In this document: positions 32,467 to 42,700 of the stretch, piece after piece | How the letters are laid out: each line of letters begins with the position of its first letter | Position numbering within the stretch: the stretch's first letter is position 1 | Source of the DNA: Pseudomonas azerbaijanoccidentalis | Lineage (GTDB): Bacteria > Pseudomonadota > Gammaproteobacteria > Pseudomonadales > Pseudomonadaceae | Length of the DNA: 64,000 bases | Assembly: GCF_019145495.1 (NCBI RefSeq) | Contig: NZ_JAHSTU010000008.1 | Span: forward strand, 124,001 to 188,000 | Direction of reading: 5' to 3' | The notes under the pieces: model-generated | Seen by the model: the letters and a program-made list of their open reading frames with translations, nothing else | Told to the model about the DNA's origin: nothing | Database searches by the model: none | Made by a program: the position numbers and the translations under genes

Positions 32467-33709
32467 AACGTAGCGCCTCCGCAGGCTGGGTGCGCGCAGC
32501 ACGCCAGGCTGGATACAGGGTGGCGAGGAAACTCAGGACCAACGCCGCAGAACAGACCATCACAACGTCCTGGCTCTGCACTTGCGACGGCAGGTAATCA
32601 ATGAAGTACACGTCAGCGTTGAGGAATTTGTGCCCGATCAAGCCTTCGAGGGCCGAGATCGCGGCACTGACGTTCAACGCGGCGAAGATGCCGACCACGG
32701 CACCGATCGCCGTGCCGACCACGCCAATCACCGTGCCTTGCACCATGAACGTGCGCATGATCGTGCCCGGCGTGGCGCCCAGTGTGCGCAGGATCGCGAT
32801 GTCGCCCTTCTTGTCGTTCACCACCATCACCAGCGTGGAAATGATGTTGAAGGCGGCGACAGCAACGATCAGCAGCAACAACAGGCCGATCATGGCCTTT
32901 TCCATGCGGATCGCCTGATACAGATTGCCGTGGGTGCGCGTCCAGTCGCGGGCGTAGAAATGATCCTCGCCGAGATCCCGGGCAATATTCCACGCCGTAC
33001 GCGGTGCCTGGAACAGGTCATCGAACTTCAGGCGCAGGCCCTGGACCTGATCGGGTTTCCAGCGATGCAAACGGGCCAGGTCCTGAAGGTTGGTAACACC
33101 CAGGTAGCCATCGAGCTCGCCCGCGCCAACGTGGAAGATGCCCACGACGGTAAAGCGCTTCATGCGCGGGAACATCCCGGCCGGCGTCACGGTGACTTCC
33201 GGCGCCACGAACGTCAACTTGTCGCCGATCGCCGCACCGAGCTTCGCCGCTGCCTTGTCACCGATCACGATACCGAACTCGCCCGGCACCAGATCGTCGA
33301 GTTTGCCCTGCGTCATGAAGTTATCAATGATCGAGACCTGGCGTTCCAGCGCCGGGTCGATGGCATTGAGCAGCACTTTGGAGACTTTGCCGTTATTGGT
33401 CAGCAACCCCTGCATTTGCGTAAACGGCGCGACGGCCGTCACCTGCGGGTTCTGCTTGACCTTGGCAGCCAGGCTTTGCCAATCACTGATGGCTTCACCG
33501 GATTCGAGGGTGGCGTGGGGCACCATGCCCAGCACGCGGGTGCGCATCTCATGATCGAAGCCATTCATCACCGACAGCACGACGATCATCACGACCACGC
33601 CAAGGGCGAGCCCGATCATCGAAGTCAGGGAAATGAATGACACAAAATGATTGCGACGCTTTGCACGGGTGTAACGCGTGCCGATAAATACGAAGAGAGG
33701 TCTGAACAT
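32459..33709 (-). CDS. lolC: Lipoprotein-releasing ABC transporter permease LolC
   Basis: First gene of the lol group. The 416-residue permease starts MFRPLFVFIGTRYTRAKRRN, has one N-terminal helix (SMIGLALGVVVMIVVLSVMNG), a large periplasmic domain and three C-terminal helices, and ends YPAWRAARTQPAEALRYE. It and LolE are clearly paralogous across their whole length, consistent with a LolC/LolE heterodimer rather than a single LolF. LolC is the subunit that contacts LolA in E. coli. Confidence 0.92.
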   Translation of the reverse strand: MFRPLFVFIGTRYTRAKRRNHFVSFISLTSMIGLALGVVVMIVVLSVMNGFDHEMRTRVLGMVPHATLESGEAISDWQSLAAKVKQNPQVTAVAPFTQMQGLLTNNGKVSKVLLNAIDPALERQVSIIDNFMTQGKLDDLVPGEFGIVIGDKAAAKLGAAIGDKLTFVAPEVTVTPAGMFPRMKRFTVVGIFHVGAGELDGYLGVTNLQDLARLHRWKPDQVQGLRLKFDDLFQAPRTAWNIARDLGEDHFYARDWTRTHGNLYQAIRMEKAMIGLLLLLIVAVAAFNIISTLVMVVNDKKGDIAILRTLGATPGTIMRTFMVQGTVIGVVGTAIGAVVGIFAALNVSAAISALEGLIGHKFLNADVYFIDYLPSQVQSQDVVMVCSAALVLSFLATLYPAWRAARTQPAEALRYE

Positions 33710-33803
33710 GTCGGGGCTTGTTCGGAGGGAAAAGGAACGTCCTTGTGGCGGGGGTTGATAACCAGCTTTACACTCAGACCACCGCCGCTACCATGGGTTC
33801 GCC

Positions 33804-34385
33804 ATGTCGACATTAGATGAAGAAGATCGCCGCGAATACTACCGTATCGAGGACACGATCGCACTGGAAATTCGGCCCCTGTCCGCTACCGAAGCCACAG
33901 GCCAGGAAGTGTTGCAGGATGCTTCCCCCCTCTTCAACCTGCTCAGTGAATTGCACCTGAGCGAATTCGAGTCGCAGCACCTGTTGCGCCAGATCAATGA
34001 GCGCGACCGCAATATTGCCGCATTCTTGAAATCCCAGAACAAACGCATCGATCTGCTGAGCCAGGTCATCGCGCTGACGGTGCTCGGGCAAATTGGCGAA
34101 CCGCAACCGGTGATCATCTCCGAGGGCGGCATCGACTTTCAGCACCCCACCCCTATCGCCGCCGGCTCACGCCTGTCGGTCAAACTGGTGCTGATGCCGC
34201 AGGCCCTGGGTTTGTTGCTGCGCGCGCGGGTCACTCACTGCGACCGAAAGGGCGATGGCTTTGATGTCGGCACCGAGTTCGAGCACCTGACCGACGCCCA
34301 GCGGCAACTGTTGGCCCGCCATATCTTGCAGAAGCAGGCCCAGGAACGACGTCTGGCCCGCGAACAACTCGAATCAGGCAATTAA
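33804..34385 (+). CDS. PilZ-like protein with separated c-di-GMP motifs
   Basis: This 193-residue protein carries an RxxxR motif at the extreme N-terminus (RREYYR, Arg10/Arg14). A helical stretch (about 40-95, LLSELHLSEFESQHLLRQIN) follows. Then comes a C-terminal beta-barrel-like part with ISEGGIDFQ (Ser106/Gly109), a weak form of (D/N)xSxxG, and LRARVTHCDRKGDGFDVGTEF. In classical PilZ domains the two motifs are about 25-30 residues apart; here they are over 90 apart, an unusual layout. c-di-GMP binding is plausible but unproven. The gene is divergent from lolC and 14 bases before the phosphodiesterase gene. Confidence 0.75.
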   Translation: MSTLDEEDRREYYRIEDTIALEIRPLSATEATGQEVLQDASPLFNLLSELHLSEFESQHLLRQINERDRNIAAFLKSQNKRIDLLSQVIALTVLGQIGEPQPVIISEGGIDFQHPTPIAAGSRLSVKLVLMPQALGLLLRARVTHCDRKGDGFDVGTEFEHLTDAQRQLLARHILQKQAQERRLAREQLESGN

Positions 34386-34399
34386 TTTAAGGAAGAACC

Positions 34400-35122
34400 G
34401 TGACCCTCATCTACGGCCATCGCGGCGCCAAGGGCGAAGCACCGGAAAATACCCTGACCGGTTTTCAGGAATGTCTCAAGCACGGCGTGCGCCGTTGCGA
34501 ACTGGACTTGCACCTGTCCAAGGACGGCGAGTTGATGGTCATTCACGACCCGACACTCAAGCGCACCACCGACCGGCGTGGCAAGGTCGCCGAACACACG
34601 GCGGCGGAGCTGGTGACTTACGACGCGCGCAAGGGTGGCCCGGGCTGGATCAAGCCTTGCCCGATCCCGACGCTGGAGCAATTGTTCGAGCAATGCGATT
34701 TCGAGCACTGGCAACTGGAAGTCAAAAGTGCGTCACGCACCCGCGCCGCAACCACTGTACTGGCGATTCGCGAAATGGCGCAACGGCATGGTTTGCTGGA
34801 TAAGGTGACGATCACCTCAAGCTCGCGTGAAGTGCTGAAGGCGGCGCTGGACCTGGTGCCGGACGTTTCCCGAGGACTGGTAGCCGAGTACGCCTGGCTC
34901 GACCCGCTGAAGGTCGCGCAAAGCTATGGCTGTGAGATTCTGGCGTTGAACTGGACCTTGTGCACACCGGAACGCCTGCAGAAGGCGCAGCGTCAGGGGC
35001 TGCATGTGTCGGTGTGGACAGTCAACGAGCCCGCGCTGATGCGCAGACTCGCCGACTTCGGCGTTGACAGCCTGATTACAGACTTTCCCGGTTTGGCCAC
35101 TGCCACGCTCGAGAATTGCTGA
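34400..35122 (+). CDS. Glycerophosphodiester phosphodiesterase
   Basis: The 240-residue TIM-barrel enzyme hydrolyses glycerophosphodiesters to glycerol-3-phosphate and alcohol. The GDPD signature is complete: IYGHRGAKGEAPENTL (His7, Arg8, Glu16), ELDLHLSKDGELMVIHDPTL, LEVKS, and the late VSVWTVNEPALMRRLADFGVDSLITDFP. There is no signal peptide, so it is the cytosolic (UgpQ-like) form. It probably shares a transcript with the PilZ-like gene. Confidence 0.93.
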   Translation: MTLIYGHRGAKGEAPENTLTGFQECLKHGVRRCELDLHLSKDGELMVIHDPTLKRTTDRRGKVAEHTAAELVTYDARKGGPGWIKPCPIPTLEQLFEQCDFEHWQLEVKSASRTRAATTVLAIREMAQRHGLLDKVTITSSSREVLKAALDLVPDVSRGLVAEYAWLDPLKVAQSYGCEILALNWTLCTPERLQKAQRQGLHVSVWTVNEPALMRRLADFGVDSLITDFPGLATATLENC

Positions 35123-35164
35123 AATCGGTCTCCCCGGCCGGCTCAGGCCACCGGCCGGAGCCCG

Positions 35165-36559
35165 TCAAAAAAGCCGGTTGAGGCCGTCGTACGCCGCTAC
35201 CCGATAGGCTTCGGCCATGGTCGGGTAGTTGAACGTGGTGTTGACGAAGTACTTCAGCGTGTTCAATTCGCCCGGCTGGTTCATGATCGCCTGGCCGATG
35301 TGCACGATTTCCGACGCCTGATAACCGAAGCAGTGAACGCCCAGCACTTCCAGGGTTTCACGGTGGAACAGGATCTTCAGCATGCCTTGCGGCTCGCCGG
35401 CGATCTGCGCACGCGCCATGCTCTTGAAGAACGCCTTGCCCACTTCGTACGGCACCTTGGCCTGGGTCAGCTCTTGCTCGTTCTTGCCGATCGAGCTGAT
35501 CTCCGGGATGGTGTAGATGCCAGTCGGCACGTCATTGACGAAGCGCCAGCTGCCGTTATCGACGATGCTGCCCGCCGCCGAACGACCCTGGTCGTGTGCG
35601 GCGCTGGCCAGGCTAGGCCAGCCGATCACATCACCGGCGCCATAAATGTTCTGGATCCCGGTGCGATAGTTTTCGTCAACTTCGATCTGGCCACGGCCAT
35701 TGACCTTCACGCCAATGTTTTCCAACCCCAGCTGATCGGTGTTACCGGTACGGCCGTTGCACCAGAGCAAGGCGTCTGCCTTGATCTTCTTGCCGGACTT
35801 GAGGTGCAGGATCACGCCGTTGTCCACGCCTTCGACGCGGTCATAATCTTCGTTGTGGCGAACCGTGATGTTGTTGTTGCTGAAGTGGTAGCTCAGCGCC
35901 TGGGAAATTTCCGAGTCGAGGAAGCTCAGCAACTGACCACGGTTGTCCACCAATTCAACCAATACACCCAGACCACTGAAGATCGAGGCGTATTCGCAAC
36001 CGATCACGCCGGCGCCGTAAACGATGAGTTTGCGCGGGGTGTGGCCGAGGCTGAGGATGGTGTCGCTATCGTAGATACGCGGGTGATGGAAATCGATGTC
36101 CGCCGGGCGATAAGGGCGCGAACCGGTGGCAATGATGATGTGCTTGGCCACCAGTTTTTCGACCACACCGTTGGCGCAGACTACTTCGATGGTTTGCTCG
36201 TCAGCGAAACTGCCGGTGCCGAAGAACACGTCGACGCGGTTACGGGCGTAATATCCGGTGCGCGAGGCGACTTGCTTGGAGATGACTTTCTCGGCGCTTT
36301 TCAGAACGTCCGGGAACGAGAACCAGCGCGGCTCACCAATCGCCCGGAACATCGGGTTGGTGTTGAACTGCATGATCTGCCGGACCGAGTGACGCAGTGC
36401 CTTGGACGGGATGGTGCCCAAGTGAGTGCAGTTGCCGCCGACCTGGCGACGGCTATCGACCATCGCCACCTTGCGCCCTGCTTTGGCGGCGTTCATTGCC
36501 GCGCCTTCTCCCGCCGGGCCGGAACCCAACACCACCACGTCGTAGTTGTAGACAGCCAT
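35165..36559 (-). CDS. sthA: Soluble pyridine nucleotide transhydrogenase
   Basis: SthA moves hydride between NADPH and NAD+. The 464-residue flavoprotein has FAD-binding VVLGSGPAGEGAAMNAAKAG, the transhydrogenase form of the redox loop GGNCTHLGTIPSKALRH with only one cysteine (so no disulfide), NAD-binding VYGAGVIGCEYASIFSGLGV, NIYGAGDVIGWPSLASAA, and the C-terminal dimer interface ending AAYDGLNRLF. Length and motifs match the enzyme of P. fluorescens. Confidence 0.97.
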   Translation of the reverse strand: MAVYNYDVVVLGSGPAGEGAAMNAAKAGRKVAMVDSRRQVGGNCTHLGTIPSKALRHSVRQIMQFNTNPMFRAIGEPRWFSFPDVLKSAEKVISKQVASRTGYYARNRVDVFFGTGSFADEQTIEVVCANGVVEKLVAKHIIIATGSRPYRPADIDFHHPRIYDSDTILSLGHTPRKLIVYGAGVIGCEYASIFSGLGVLVELVDNRGQLLSFLDSEISQALSYHFSNNNITVRHNEDYDRVEGVDNGVILHLKSGKKIKADALLWCNGRTGNTDQLGLENIGVKVNGRGQIEVDENYRTGIQNIYGAGDVIGWPSLASAAHDQGRSAAGSIVDNGSWRFVNDVPTGIYTIPEISSIGKNEQELTQAKVPYEVGKAFFKSMARAQIAGEPQGMLKILFHRETLEVLGVHCFGYQASEIVHIGQAIMNQPGELNTLKYFVNTTFNYPTMAEAYRVAAYDGLNRLF

Positions 36560-36766
36560 GCGTACTCCTCAGAACAGGCCGCGGCGCCATCGGCACCTGC
36601 GGCTAAATCACGCCGATCTGTGGCGTGAAGGAACAATTTGGGGCCAGTGCAGAACCCGGACACAGTCTATAGAAGCGTCAACGCCGCGCACATTAACCCT
36701 TGGTCGCGTCGTAGGCTACTTTTGCCTGCGCTACAACGCCAGTTCTCAATGCTTGAATCGCCACAA

Positions 36767-37792
36767 TCACTCGGTCTTTTTGCCACTGAGGCGCTCAAAA
36801 GCATGATTACTGCGTGTGACGAAACCTGTATCGGCACGAATCACAAAAAATGCGCCGACATCGTGTTTTTCTGCGTAGTCCCAGCCGCGCTGCGGGCCGA
36901 GAATCAGCAACAACGTGGATAAGCCATCGGCCATCAACGCTGAAGGATGAATGACCGTGACGGACGCCAGCGTGTGTGAGACCGGTGCACCGGTGAGGGC
37001 ATCGAAGGTGTGGGAAAAACGCCGGCCGCCCTGTTCGAAATAATTACGGTAGTCACCGGACGTGGAAACACCGTAACCGTCGACGGTGATAATGCGTTCG
37101 GCCACCTGTTGATCGTCGCGAGGCTCTTCCAGAGCGATGCGCCACGGCGAGCCATCGGGTTTCTTGCCGGACGCCTTGAGCTCACCCGTAGCCTCGGCGA
37201 GGTAGTCATGGATGCCCATCGCCTCGAGACTGGCGGCAATCGTGTCCACCGCATAACCGGCAGCGATGCTGTCGAAGTCAACCTCGACGGCGGTGTCCTT
37301 GCACAACCGATCGCCCTCGATTCGCAAGTGTTGGTGACCGACACGCTTGCGGGCTTCGGCGAGCGCTTCGGCTGTCGGGATTTTTTCCCCACGAGCCTGC
37401 GGACCAAACCCCCAAAGGTTTAGCAATGGCTCCACCGTCAGATCGTAGGAACCATCGCTTTGCACCGCCAGTTGCTCACCCACGCGAACCAATTCGAGGA
37501 CCGGCGCGGGCATTTTCTGACAGTGATTGGCGGGCAACTGGTTGAAGCGTTCGATGTCCGAGTCGCTGCGGTAGGTCGACATTTGCCGGTCAATGTCGGC
37601 GAGGATCTGCTCAACCTTGACGCGAACTTCATCCGGCGCCGGAAGGCCGGCATGGCGCACATACTTGATCGAATAAGTGCTGCCCATGGTCGGGCCGCCG
37701 AAGCTTTCCAGCGTGTCGCCGTTGCCGCAGGCGGATAAAACCCCCATCAGCGCCAGAAAAAAAAACTTCCATCCGCTCAAAAACAATCTCAC
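36767..37792 (-). CDS. apbE: FAD:protein FMN transferase (ApbE lipoprotein)
   Basis: ApbE covalently attaches FMN to Thr of flavoproteins such as NqrB/NqrC or RnfG/RnfD in the periplasm. From GTG 37792 it has 341 residues with a lipoprotein signal ending LSACGNG. GGPTMGSTYSIKY, the EVDFDSIAAGYAVD metal/FAD region, and FSHTFDALTGAPV followed by LASVTVIHPSALMADGLSTLL are family landmarks. Upstream lies a REP pair that the longer frame to 37921 would translate; that start is rejected. Confidence 0.9.
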   Translation of the reverse strand: MRLFLSGWKFFFLALMGVLSACGNGDTLESFGGPTMGSTYSIKYVRHAGLPAPDEVRVKVEQILADIDRQMSTYRSDSDIERFNQLPANHCQKMPAPVLELVRVGEQLAVQSDGSYDLTVEPLLNLWGFGPQARGEKIPTAEALAEARKRVGHQHLRIEGDRLCKDTAVEVDFDSIAAGYAVDTIAASLEAMGIHDYLAEATGELKASGKKPDGSPWRIALEEPRDDQQVAERIITVDGYGVSTSGDYRNYFEQGGRRFSHTFDALTGAPVSHTLASVTVIHPSALMADGLSTLLLILGPQRGWDYAEKHDVGAFFVIRADTGFVTRSNHAFERLSGKKTE

Positions 37793-37810
37793 ATTTTCTG
37801 ATGCCCTGAT

Positions 37811-37892
37811 AAAAGATCGCAGCCTTCGGCAGTTCCTACAGGATTGCATACGAATGTACCTTTGTAGGAGCTGCCGAAGGCTGCGATCTTTT
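37811..37892. repeat. REP inverted pair upstream of apbE
   Basis: Two 30-base arms (37811-37840 and 37863-37892), with AAAAGATCGCAGCCTTCGGC at one end, pair with one mismatch. It lies between the gap terminator and the apbE start. It belongs to the GATCGCAGCC family. Confidence 0.9.
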
Positions 37893-37909
37893 GATGTTAC
37901 AAACAAAAA

Positions 37910-37931
37910 CGCCCCGACCAAAGTCGGGGCG
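37910..37931 (-). terminator. Intrinsic terminator after gap
   Basis: A perfect 9-bp stem CGCCCCGAC/GTCGGGGCG has a four-base loop and is followed on the minus strand by TTTTTGTTTG. It lies 20 bases past the gap stop codon. Confidence 0.9.
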
Positions 37932-37950
37932 TTTCATGTGCGGCTAAGGC

Positions 37951-39414
37951 TTAGCGCGGGAAAGCTGGCGGGTTTACACCGGCCATGTCTTCCATCACGC
38001 GAACCACCTGGCAGCTGTAACCGAATTCGTTGTCGTACCAAACGTACAGAACAACGCGGTTGTCTTGGGTGATGGTCGCTTCAGCGTCCACAACGCCTGC
38101 GTGGCGCGAGCCAACGAAGTCGGTGGAAACCACTTCCTGGGAGCTCACGTAGTCGATCTGCTTGTGCAGATCCGAGTGCATGGCCATCTGACGCAGGTAC
38201 TCGTTGATCTCTTCGCGAGTGGTGGCCTTTTCCAGGTTCAGGTTCAGGATGGCCATCGACACGTTCGGCGTAGGAACGCGAATCGCGTTACCGGTCAGCT
38301 TGCCCTTGAGCACTGGCAGCGCCTTGGCGGCTGCGGTGGCAGCACCGGTTTCGGTGATAACCATGTTCAGCGGCGCGGCGCGGCCACGACGGCTGCCCTT
38401 GTGGAAGTTGTCGATCAGGTTCTGGTCGTTGGTGAACGAGTGAACGGTTTCGACGTGGCCGTTGACGATGCCGAACTTGTCGTTGACTGCCTTGAGCACC
38501 GGCACGATGGCGTTGGTGGTGCAGGAAGCCGCCGAGATGATCTTGTCGTCTGCGGTGATTTCGCCGTGGTTGATACCGTGCACGATGTTCTTCAGCGCGC
38601 CCTTGCCTGGTGCGGTGAGGATCACGCGGGCGGCGCCCGGGCAGGCCAGGTGCTGGCCCAGGCCATCGGCGTCACGCCATACACCGGTGTTGTCGACGAT
38701 CAGAGCGTTTTCGATGCCGTACTGGGTGTAGTCGACTTCGGCCGGGCTCTTGGCGTAGATCACCTGGATCAGGTTGCCGTTGGCGGTGATGGTGTTGTTG
38801 GCTTCATCAATGGTGATGGTGCCATCGAACGGACCATGCACCGAGTCGCGACGCAACAGGCTGGCACGCTTGACCAGGTCGTTCTCGGCGCCCTTGCGGA
38901 CCACGATGGCGCGCAGTCGCAGGCCGTCGCCACCACCGGTTTTCTCGATCAGGATGCGCGCCAGCAGACGGCCGATACGACCGAAGCCGTACAGGACAAC
39001 GTCGGTGCCTTTGCGGGCGGAAGCGTTCTGCTGACCAACCACGTCAGCCAGTTCTTCGCGGACGAACTGCTCGGCAGTACGGCCATTGCCTTCGGCCTTG
39101 AATTTGGCCGCCAGCTTGCCCAGGTCAACCGAAGCGGCGCCGAGCTTGAGCTCGCTCATCGCTTTGATCAACGGGAATGTTTCGTGGACGGACAGCTCGG
39201 AATCGTCGGACTGACGGTGACGAGCAAAGCGGTGAGCTTTGAGAATCGCAATGACTGAACGATTGATCAGGCTGCGGCCATAGATCGAGCTCACCACGTT
39301 GTTATTGCGGTAGAGCTGACCGATAAGCGGGATCATCGCTTCTGCGAGTGCTTCACGGTCGATCCATTCACCAAGACACTGGTCGGGCTTCTGAGTCACG
39401 GGAACCTTCCACAT
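37951..39414 (-). CDS. gap: Glyceraldehyde-3-phosphate dehydrogenase, long (GapB-type) form
   Basis: From ATG 39414 the enzyme has 487 residues, longer than standard GAPDH by an N-terminal helical region (about 1-130) typical of the second GAPDH of pseudomonads. NAD-binding VLYGFGRIGRLLARILIEK starts near residue 150. The catalytic cysteine is in ISAASCTTNA (about 299). FVGSRHAGVVDAEATI and VVLYVWYDNEFGYSCQVVRV close the catalytic domain. The frame extends to 39507, but those residues are not family-like. This form usually works toward gluconeogenesis; that is inferred from family knowledge. Confidence 0.94.
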   Translation of the reverse strand: MWKVPVTQKPDQCLGEWIDREALAEAMIPLIGQLYRNNNVVSSIYGRSLINRSVIAILKAHRFARHRQSDDSELSVHETFPLIKAMSELKLGAASVDLGKLAAKFKAEGNGRTAEQFVREELADVVGQQNASARKGTDVVLYGFGRIGRLLARILIEKTGGGDGLRLRAIVVRKGAENDLVKRASLLRRDSVHGPFDGTITIDEANNTITANGNLIQVIYAKSPAEVDYTQYGIENALIVDNTGVWRDADGLGQHLACPGAARVILTAPGKGALKNIVHGINHGEITADDKIISAASCTTNAIVPVLKAVNDKFGIVNGHVETVHSFTNDQNLIDNFHKGSRRGRAAPLNMVITETGAATAAAKALPVLKGKLTGNAIRVPTPNVSMAILNLNLEKATTREEINEYLRQMAMHSDLHKQIDYVSSQEVVSTDFVGSRHAGVVDAEATITQDNRVVLYVWYDNEFGYSCQVVRVMEDMAGVNPPAFPR

Positions 39415-39777
39415 GTAGGGGCAGAAAAAAGGGGCTACATTATGCCGCCGAGTGACGCGTGTAGCAATGCGCGCCTGTCGTGCGATCCGTAACAATTTCT
39501 CGTTCAAAAAAATTACGCCTCGCTAAAGCCCAGTAAAACCGGGGCTTCCAGAAGAGTCAATTTTTTGGAGACATCGCTACCTTATCCGTAACCCTCCGTA
39601 ACACTCGTTCGTTTTACCACTACATAATCGGCTTTTTCAGGTAAAAAACAGCGGTTTTTTATCTTTACCACTACATTTCGCCAAACCTGCGTAATAGACA
39701 CAGTCAGCAACTGACAGGCGGCACTCCGGACCGCTACAATTACCGACTTTGTCGCAACGCTTGGAGCTCAACCTTCC
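39415..39777. other. Divergent gap-mfd control region with a 13-bp direct repeat
   Basis: This 363-base AT-rich gap holds no gene. TTTACCACTACAT occurs twice (39613-39625 and 39664-39676), 51 bases apart in the same direction. CCGTAAC also repeats near 39588-39603. A mfd promoter can be placed at its right end. Confidence 0.6.
39711..39740 (+). promoter_or_regulatory. Sigma-70 promoter of mfd
   Basis: CTGACA (39711-39716) and TACAAT (39735-39740) are separated by 18 bases, a good housekeeping promoter 38 bases before the mfd start codon. Confidence 0.55.
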
Positions 39778-42700
39778 GTGCCCGTTCTGCGTCTACCGAT
39801 TCTCCCTGCCGCGGCAGGTAAACAGCACTGGGGCAACCTGCCCGGTGCCGCCCTGAGCCTGGCCATCGCCGAGGCTGCCAGCGCTGCCAAGCGCTTTACC
39901 CTGCTGCTTACAGCCGACAGCCAAAGTGCCGAACGGCTGGAACAGGAGCTGGGTTTCTTCGCCCCGGATTTGCCCGTGCTGCATTTCCCCGACTGGGAAA
40001 CCCTGCCCTACGACCTGTTCTCGCCGCACCAGGACATCATTTCCCAGCGTATCGCCAGCCTGTATCGGCTACCGGAATTGAGCCATGGCGTGCTGGTGGT
40101 GCCGATCACCACCGCCCTGCACCGCCTGGCGCCGACCAAGTTCCTGCTCGGCAGCAGCCTGGTGCTGGATGTCGGACAAAAACTCGACGTCGAGCAAATG
40201 CGCACGCGGCTTGAAGCCACTGGCTATCGCTATGTCGACACGGTGTACGAACACGGCGAGTTCACCGTGCGCGGTTCGCTGATCGACTTGTTCCCGATGG
40301 GCAGCAAGCTGCCGTACCGCATCGACCTGTTCGACGACGAAATCGAAACCCTGCGCACCTTCGACCCCGAGAACCAGCGCTCCATCGACAAGGTCGATTC
40401 GGTCAAGCTGTTGCCGGCCAAGGAATTCCCGTTGCAAAAAGAAGCGGTCACCCGCTTCAAGGCGCGTTTTCGCGAGCGCTTCGACGTCGACTTCCGTCGC
40501 TGCCCGATCTTCCAGGACTTGAGCAGCGGGATTACCCCGGCCGGCATCGAGTACTACCTGCCGCTGTTCTTCGAGGAAACCTCGACGCTGTTCGATTACC
40601 TGCCCCAGGACACGCAAGTGTTCTCGTTGCCCGGCATCGAACAAGCCGCGGAAAACTTCTGGAATGACGTACGCAATCGCTATGAAGAACGCCGCGTCGA
40701 CCCGTCCCGTCCTTTATTACCGCCCGCCGAGCTGTTCCTGCCGGTGGAAGACTGCTTCGCGCGCCTGAAAAGCTGGCCACGCGTGGTGGCCAGCCAACAG
40801 GATGTAGAAAGCGGCGGCGGTCGCGAGCGCTTCCCGGCGCGTGAGTTGCCCAATCTGGCGATCGAAGCCAAGGCCACCCAACCACTGGCAGCGCTGGCGG
40901 ACTTCCTCGACCAGTTCCCCGGCCGGGTGCTGTTCACCGCCGAATCCGCAGGCCGTCGCGAAGTACTGCTGGAATTGCTGGAGCGCCTGAAGCTGCGGCC
41001 GAAAACCGTCGACAGCTGGCCTGATTTCGTCGCCGGCAAAGAACGCCTGGCGATCACCATCGCACCGCTGGATGAAGGTTTGTTGCTGGATGATCCAGCC
41101 TTGGCGCTGGTTGCTGAAAGCCCGCTGTTTGGTCAGCGCGTGATGCAACGCCGTCGCCGCGAAAAACGCGCCGACGCCAACAACGACGCCGTCATCAAGA
41201 ACCTCACCGAGCTGCGCGAAGGCGCGCCCGTGGTGCACATCGACCACGGTGTCGGTCGCTACCTCGGTCTCGCCACGCTGGAGATCGACAACCAGGCCGC
41301 CGAATTTCTCGCCCTGGAGTATGCCGAGGGCGCCAAGCTCTACGTGCCGGTGGCCAACCTGCATCTGATCGCGCGCTACACCGGCAGCGACGACGCCCTG
41401 GCCCCGCTGCACCGCCTCGGCTCCGAGACTTGGCAGAAAGCCAAGCGCAAAGCTGCCGAACAGGTGCGTGACGTGGCTGCCGAGTTGCTCGACATCTATG
41501 CACGCCGCGCCGCGCGCGAAGGCTATGCCTTTGCCGACCCGAAAGCCGACTACGCCACGTTCAGCGCCGGCTTCCCGTTCGAAGAAACCCCCGACCAGCA
41601 GACCACCATCGAAGCCGTGCGCGAAGACATGCTCGCGCCAAAACCGATGGATCGACTGGTGTGCGGCGACGTGGGTTTCGGCAAGACCGAAGTGGCGATG
41701 CGCGCGGCGTTCATCGCCGTGCATGGCGGTCGCCAGGTAGCGATTCTGGTGCCGACCACCCTGCTCGCCCAGCAGCACTACAACAGTTTCCGCGACCGCT
41801 TCGCCGACTGGCCGGTAACCGTGGAAGTGATGAGCCGCTTCAAGTCGACCAAGGAAGTGAACGCAGCCGTTGCCGACTTGGCGGAAGGCAAGATCGACAT
41901 CGTCATCGGCACGCACAAGCTGCTGCAGGATGACGTGAAGATCAAAAACCTCGGGCTGGTGATCATCGACGAAGAGCACCGTTTCGGGGTGCGCCAGAAA
42001 GAGCAGTTAAAGGCTCTGCGCAGTGAAGTCGACATCCTTACGCTGACCGCCACGCCGATCCCGCGTACGCTGAACATGGCGGTGTCGGGCATGCGCGACC
42101 TGTCGATCATCGCCACGCCGCCGGCCCGTCGCCTGTCGGTGCGCACCTTCGTCATGGAGCAGAACAAGAGCACGGTCAAGGAAGCCCTGCTGCGTGAGTT
42201 GCTGCGTGGCGGCCAGGTCTATTACCTGCACAACGACGTGAAGACCATCGAGAAATGCGCCGCCGATCTGGCTGAACTGGTCCCGGAAGCGCGGATCGGC
42301 ATCGGCCACGGGCAGATGCGTGAGCGCGAACTCGAACAGGTGATGAGCGACTTCTATCACAAGCGTTTCAACGTACTGATCGCCTCGACCATCATCGAGA
42401 CCGGCATCGACGTGCCGAGCGCCAACACCATCATCATCGAGCGCGCCGACAAGTTCGGCCTGGCGCAGCTGCACCAGTTGCGCGGCCGGGTCGGGCGCAG
42501 TCACCACCAGGCTTACGCCTACCTGCTGACGCCTCCGCGCCAGCAAATAACCACGGACGCGGAAAAGCGCCTCGAAGCGATTGCCAACACCCAGGACCTC
42601 GGCGCGGGCTTCGTGCTCGCCACCAACGACCTGGAAATCCGTGGCGCCGGTGAATTGCTCGGCGATGGCCAGAGCGGCCAGATCCAGGCCGTCGGCTTCA

